Below, in pieces: positions 60,854 through 64,000 of a stretch of 64,000 bases of DNA. Within the stretch, counting starts at the first letter, position 1, and each line of letters starts with the position of its first letter. The notes beneath the pieces were generated by a model, which worked only from the letters and a program-made list of their open reading frames with translations, was not told where the DNA came from and did not search any database. Location: the NCBI RefSeq assembly GCF_002109385.1, contig NZ_CP020814.1:2937501-3001500 (forward strand). Direction: 5' to 3'. The position numbers and the translations under genes are program-made. The stretch comes from Halalkalibacter krulwichiae. Lineage in GTDB: Bacteria; Bacillota; Bacilli; Bacillales; Bacillaceae_D.

Positions 60854-61934
60854 AGTATTCTTATTCATTTTGTTTCCCTTGCTCCTTTTCACAGGATGTG
60901 ATGACCATAAAGTTGTTGAAGAATTAGGCTTTATCCACACGATAGGATATGATCGAGCGGAATCTAAAGAAGATGATGGACAACTTCACGTAACCATTTC
61001 CTTCCCAATTCACGGAGCAGAAGAAGAGCGTCAGACCATCTCTTCGGTTGCTGATTCAAGTAAAGAAGCTAGTATATTTCTATCGAGACAAACAGAAAAA
61101 AAACTAGTTTCAGGTCAACTTCGCAGTGTGTTAATTGGAGAAGAACTTGCTCAAGAAGGCTTTATAGACATTATGGACACTTTAAAAAGGGACCCACGCA
61201 TTGGAATAAGAGCTAAAGTGTCCATGGTTAAAGGGAAAGCCAATGACTTATTAACAAAAAAATACCCTTACTATCCAGAATTAGATAATGCTATAGTTAC
61301 TTTATTAGAAAAAGAATCAAAGTTAAATACGATCCCTGACGTTAGTATATATCGTTTTACAAGAGACTATTTCGATAACGGAATCGACCCTGTTATCCCT
61401 ATTATTACCATTGGAAAAGGAGGAATGCTTAGTGAAGGGGTTGCTTTATTAAGGAATGATAAATATAAAACGAGCTTAGACCCAATTAAATCGCGAATAT
61501 TATTTTTATTATTAGGAGAGTTTAAAATGGGTGACCTTCCTATAAAGCTCGAAGATGAGAAAACACTATTCAATTTTTTATCAAGTAAAGCTAAGATAAC
61601 TGTGAACGTAGAAAATCTTGATAACATCCACGCCTTTATTAATGTTGATTTCACAGGGTATTTAACAGAGTATATTGGAACTAGAGATTTATCTAATACT
61701 CAAGAAATCTTTGCTTTAGAAAAGGAAATTGCTACTTATTTAGAAGAAGAAGCAATTTCCATTATTTCGATTATGCAAGAAGAGAAAATTGATAACATAG
61801 GAGTTGGGAAATATATTCGCAATAAACTGACAGTAGAAAATTGGGAAACGTTAAATTGGCCAGATTCAATTACGACTGTAGACATTCAACCTCGTATAAA
61901 AGTTAAAATCTTAGACACTGGTTTAATTAAATAG
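60843..61934 (+). CDS. Spore germination receptor lipoprotein subunit C (GerC family)
   Basis: 363 residues. Signal peptide with lipobox LLFTGC (Cys19) then ELGFIHTIGYDRAESK, the typical opening of Ger(x)C lipoproteins, and a C-terminal domain ending WPDSITTVDIQPRIKVKILD. Two adjacent ATGs (60843, 60846) follow AAAGGAG; either may be used. It overlaps subunit B by 11 bases and completes the receptor. Confidence 0.95.
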   Translation: MMYKVFLFILFPLLLFTGCDDHKVVEELGFIHTIGYDRAESKEDDGQLHVTISFPIHGAEEERQTISSVADSSKEASIFLSRQTEKKLVSGQLRSVLIGEELAQEGFIDIMDTLKRDPRIGIRAKVSMVKGKANDLLTKKYPYYPELDNAIVTLLEKESKLNTIPDVSIYRFTRDYFDNGIDPVIPIITIGKGGMLSEGVALLRNDKYKTSLDPIKSRILFLLLGEFKMGDLPIKLEDEKTLFNFLSSKAKITVNVENLDNIHAFINVDFTGYLTEYIGTRDLSNTQEIFALEKEIATYLEEEAISIISIMQEEKIDNIGVGKYIRNKLTVENWETLNWPDSITTVDIQPRIKVKILDTGLIK

Positions 61935-61962
61935 AAGGAAATCAACCTTTTTTGTTTCCTTC
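61934..61962 (+). terminator. Hairpin after the ger operon
   Basis: GAAGGAAA and TTTCCTTC pair around a T-rich 13-base loop immediately at the stop codon; weak T tract. Confidence 0.5.
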
Positions 61963-62020
61963 ACTTCAAAGTGATTTGATGAGCATTAATTCACACTTTA
62001 TGACTTGTCTTTCATACCCA

Positions 62021-63211
62021 TTAAACTGTCTTAAAAATAGTTGAAATTCCTTGTCCTCCTGCAATACAAAGTGTGGCTAAACCCCACTTTGCTTTTTGTT
62101 TCAGCATTGAGTGTATTAACGTTACACAAATTCTCGAACCGGTATTTCCAATGGGATGACCTAAGGCAATAGCTCCCCCGTTTATATTGACTTTGTCTTG
62201 AGGCAAATTCAATTCCTTGATAACAGCGAGGGCTTGGGCTGCAAAAGCTTCATTGAGTTCAACTAAGTCAATATCATTAATATCAATGTCAGCTAAGGTA
62301 AGTGCTTGTTTCGTTGCTTCGACTGGGCCAATTCCCATCCGGTCTGGCTTTACACCTGATACGCCCAAACTAACAATTTCAACTAACGGTTTAAGCTGAT
62401 ATTGCTTGACTTTTTTTTCTGATACAACAAGCAGCATCGATGCACCGTCATTTAATCCAGATGAATTCCCTGCTGTTACGGTACCATTTTCTTTAAACAC
62501 AGGTTTTAGACTTTCAAGTTTTTCTAAGGTTGTTTGTCTAGGGTGTTCATCCGTGTCAAAAATGATTGGCTCGCCTTTTTTTTGTGGCACGTGAATGGGA
62601 ACAATTTCCTCTTTAAATGTCTTTGATTTGATGGCAAGGTTTGCCTTTAATTGACTAACTAAAGCAAACTCATCTTGTTCCATTCGTGAAATTTGGTGAT
62701 CTTCAGCCAGGTTTTCAGCTGTCATTCCCATCACAAGCTGACCGTATTTCTCAACGGGCTGTGACCCCGGCTGGCTGGATTTATTTGGGTCTAAAATCTC
62801 TGAATGACCTGATAAAAACCCATACCTTGCATTGCGGATATAGTAAGGTGCTGTGCTCATACTTTCAACACCACCAACTATATAAGCATCACCATAGCCA
62901 GATCGAATCGCTAGAAAACCATTTTGAATTGCCTGCATCCCTGAACCACATTGACGATGAACTGTGTATCCTGGTAAACGCTCTGGCAGACCCGCTTTAA
63001 GTAGTGATTGCCTAGCAATATTGGATTGATCCTGGCTTTGTTTGGCTTGCCCTATAATAACCTCATTTAATTCATCAAAAACCAATTGTTTCTCTATTAA
63101 ATCTTTATAAAGAGGAAGAAGCAAATTGTCTGGTTCCATGTGCTTTAAAGTTCCTCCTAGCTTTCCAACGGCAGTCCTTTGGGCACTTACTACAAATACT
63201 CTTTCACTCAT
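62021..63211 (-). CDS. Acetyl-CoA acetyltransferase (thiolase)
   Basis: 396 residues. Nucleophile Cys in VHRQCGSGMQAIQNG near 88, LNEAFAAQAL near 344, GGAIALGHPIGNTGSR with the catalytic His, and CIAGGQG near the end with the second Cys. It condenses or cleaves acetoacetyl-CoA/3-ketoacyl-CoA. It lies nine bases after the CoA-transferase B gene, so the operon activates and cleaves acetoacetate or a 3-oxoacid. Confidence 0.95.
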   Translation of the reverse strand: MSERVFVVSAQRTAVGKLGGTLKHMEPDNLLLPLYKDLIEKQLVFDELNEVIIGQAKQSQDQSNIARQSLLKAGLPERLPGYTVHRQCGSGMQAIQNGFLAIRSGYGDAYIVGGVESMSTAPYYIRNARYGFLSGHSEILDPNKSSQPGSQPVEKYGQLVMGMTAENLAEDHQISRMEQDEFALVSQLKANLAIKSKTFKEEIVPIHVPQKKGEPIIFDTDEHPRQTTLEKLESLKPVFKENGTVTAGNSSGLNDGASMLLVVSEKKVKQYQLKPLVEIVSLGVSGVKPDRMGIGPVEATKQALTLADIDINDIDLVELNEAFAAQALAVIKELNLPQDKVNINGGAIALGHPIGNTGSRICVTLIHSMLKQKAKWGLATLCIAGGQGISTIFKTV

Positions 63212-63220
63212 CTCAATCCC

Positions 63221-63883
63221 CTAAGATTTTAACAACATATTTGGACTAAGCTCGAAATGAGCATCCGTTTTTTCCTTAACCTCTTCAAGCGTTACATTTG
63301 GCATCAACTCTGCTAATTGTAGTTGGCCATCATTAAACGTAAATACAGCAAGCTCTGTAATAATGACATCTACCTTCCGAACAGATGTAATCGGATAAGA
63401 GCATTGATTAACGATTTTCGGTTCACCCGTTTTCGTCGTATGATTGGTCGTTACAATTACTTTCTTTACACCACTTAATAAGTCCATTGCCCCACCGACA
63501 CCCATAATATTTTTTCCAGGAACGGCCCAGTTTGCAATGAAGCCTTGTTCATCTACTTCCAAAGCCCCTAACACTGCTACATCAACATGTCCGCCTCGAA
63601 TCATAGCAAATGAATCTGAGCTACTAAAATACGAAGCTCCCACCGTTTCAGCAATTGGCAATTTCCCAGCGTTAACTAACGAAGGATCAAACTCCTCATC
63701 TGAAGGTAATTCACCCACACCCAACATCCCATTCTCTGTATGAAAAAAGACAGAAGATGTATCCACATATTTTGCGACTAGAGTCGGAATACCGATTCCA
63801 AGATTAATGATAGACTCCGGGTGAAGCTCATCAGCTGCTCGCTTAGCAATTAATTCTTGAATCTCTTTTTTTGTTGAGCGCAT
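63221..63883 (-). CDS. 3-oxoacid CoA-transferase subunit B
   Basis: 220 residues, class I CoA-transferase beta subunit. [17 protein letters not shown] and [11 protein letters not shown], the latter with the catalytic Glu near residue 52; [18 protein letters not shown] is also family-typical. It pairs with subunit A, whose gene overlaps its start. It transfers CoA between succinyl- or acetyl-CoA and a 3-oxoacid such as acetoacetate. Confidence 0.94.
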   Translation of the reverse strand: MRSTKKEIQELIAKRAADELHPESIINLGIGIPTLVAKYVDTSSVFFHTENGMLGVGELPSDEEFDPSLVNAGKLPIAETVGASYFSSSDSFAMIRGGHVDVAVLGALEVDEQGFIANWAVPGKNIMGVGGAMDLLSGVKKVIVTTNHTTKTGEPKIVNQCSYPITSVRKVDVIITELAVFTFNDGQLQLAELMPNVTLEEVKEKTDAHFELSPNMLLKS

Positions 63884-64000
63884 GCCTAGAAATCACTCCT
63901 TCTCTAGTTAAAATAAGTTCACTTGTAATAACGGCATCAACAAAAAGATGTGGAGTAATAATTTCTTCTGGCGATAATTCGCCTGCTTCCACAATTTCAT
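63843..64000 (-). CDS. 3-oxoacid CoA-transferase subunit A (C-terminal part)
   Basis: Enters from the right edge. The visible 52 codons include EIVEAGELSPEEIITPHLFV and DAVITSEL, typical of the C-terminus of the alpha subunit, and run to a TAA at 63843. The frame overlaps the start of subunit B by 41 bases, so translation is probably coupled. Confidence 0.82.
   Translation of the reverse strand, partial: EIVEAGELSPEEIITPHLFVDAVITSELILTREGVISRHALNKKRDSRINC

Overview
The window looks like a chromosomal segment of an endospore-forming member of the Bacillaceae. It is AT-rich, uses AGGAGG-type ribosome binding sites, and carries spore coat (CotF-type), spore cortex hydrolase (CwlJ) and germinant receptor (GerA/GerB/GerC) genes. 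HxlR/HxlA/HxlB, YciC/ZagA with a Zur box, and AcoR- and LacI-type regulators of Bacillus character support this. I cannot name the species.

Layout. (1) 1-5.9 kb: a leftward operon uxaC - LarA-superfamily epimerase - SDR reductase - larE, facing a ROK/XylR-type regulator across a perfect 27-bp palindrome. It reads as hexuronate catabolism in which D-mannonate is epimerised by a nickel-pincer enzyme instead of being dehydrated. (2) 6-15 kb: a small tyrosine recombinase, a K+/H+ antiporter, then a leftward signalling block (hybrid kinase, CheR methyltransferase, REC-PAS-PAS kinase) and a LytTR regulator with a 20-bp-period repeat. (3) 15-23 kb: a sugar isomerase-like gene with a double palindrome, a Zur-controlled metallochaperone, a truncated tRNA-Val 3' end (island footprint), a CotF/AdhB spore cluster, cwlJ and an EAL protein. 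(4) 23-37 kb: a sugar-uptake and keto-sugar operon (RbsABC-type ABC transporter, two Gfo/Idh/MocA dehydrogenases, two TIM-barrel isomerases) under a LacI regulator with three operators. It is followed by a LytTR response regulator and a 973-residue cytosolic hybrid kinase whose C-terminus is a copy of the operon's own sugar-binding protein. That fusion is the most unusual object in the window.

(5) 37.6-48.4 kb: ribulose-monophosphate and pentose-phosphate genes (gnd, zwf, hxlA, hxlB, hxlR) set among many broken genes: rpiA, DUF3231, zinc ribbon, AKR, SDR, a second hxlA fragment and a MocR-type gene. Together gnd, zwf, hxlA and hxlB supply most of a dissimilatory RuMP cycle for formaldehyde. 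(6) 48.4-57.5 kb: mnmA, a luciferase-like oxidoreductase, a small zinc ribbon protein, an Rrf2 regulator, a group II intron lodged behind a terminator, a cupin gene with a sigma-54 promoter and its AcoR-type activator, and a second broken gnd. (7) 57.7-61.9 kb: a second cwlJ divergent from a gerABC operon. (8) 62-64 kb: thiolase and two-subunit CoA-transferase genes running off the right edge.

How the parts connect (inference): D-gluconate from the hexuronate route would, after phosphorylation outside the window, enter at 6-phosphogluconate. That is the substrate of the gnd product, whose ribulose-5-phosphate is in turn the acceptor used by HxlA. All functional calls are from reading motifs; no database search was run.
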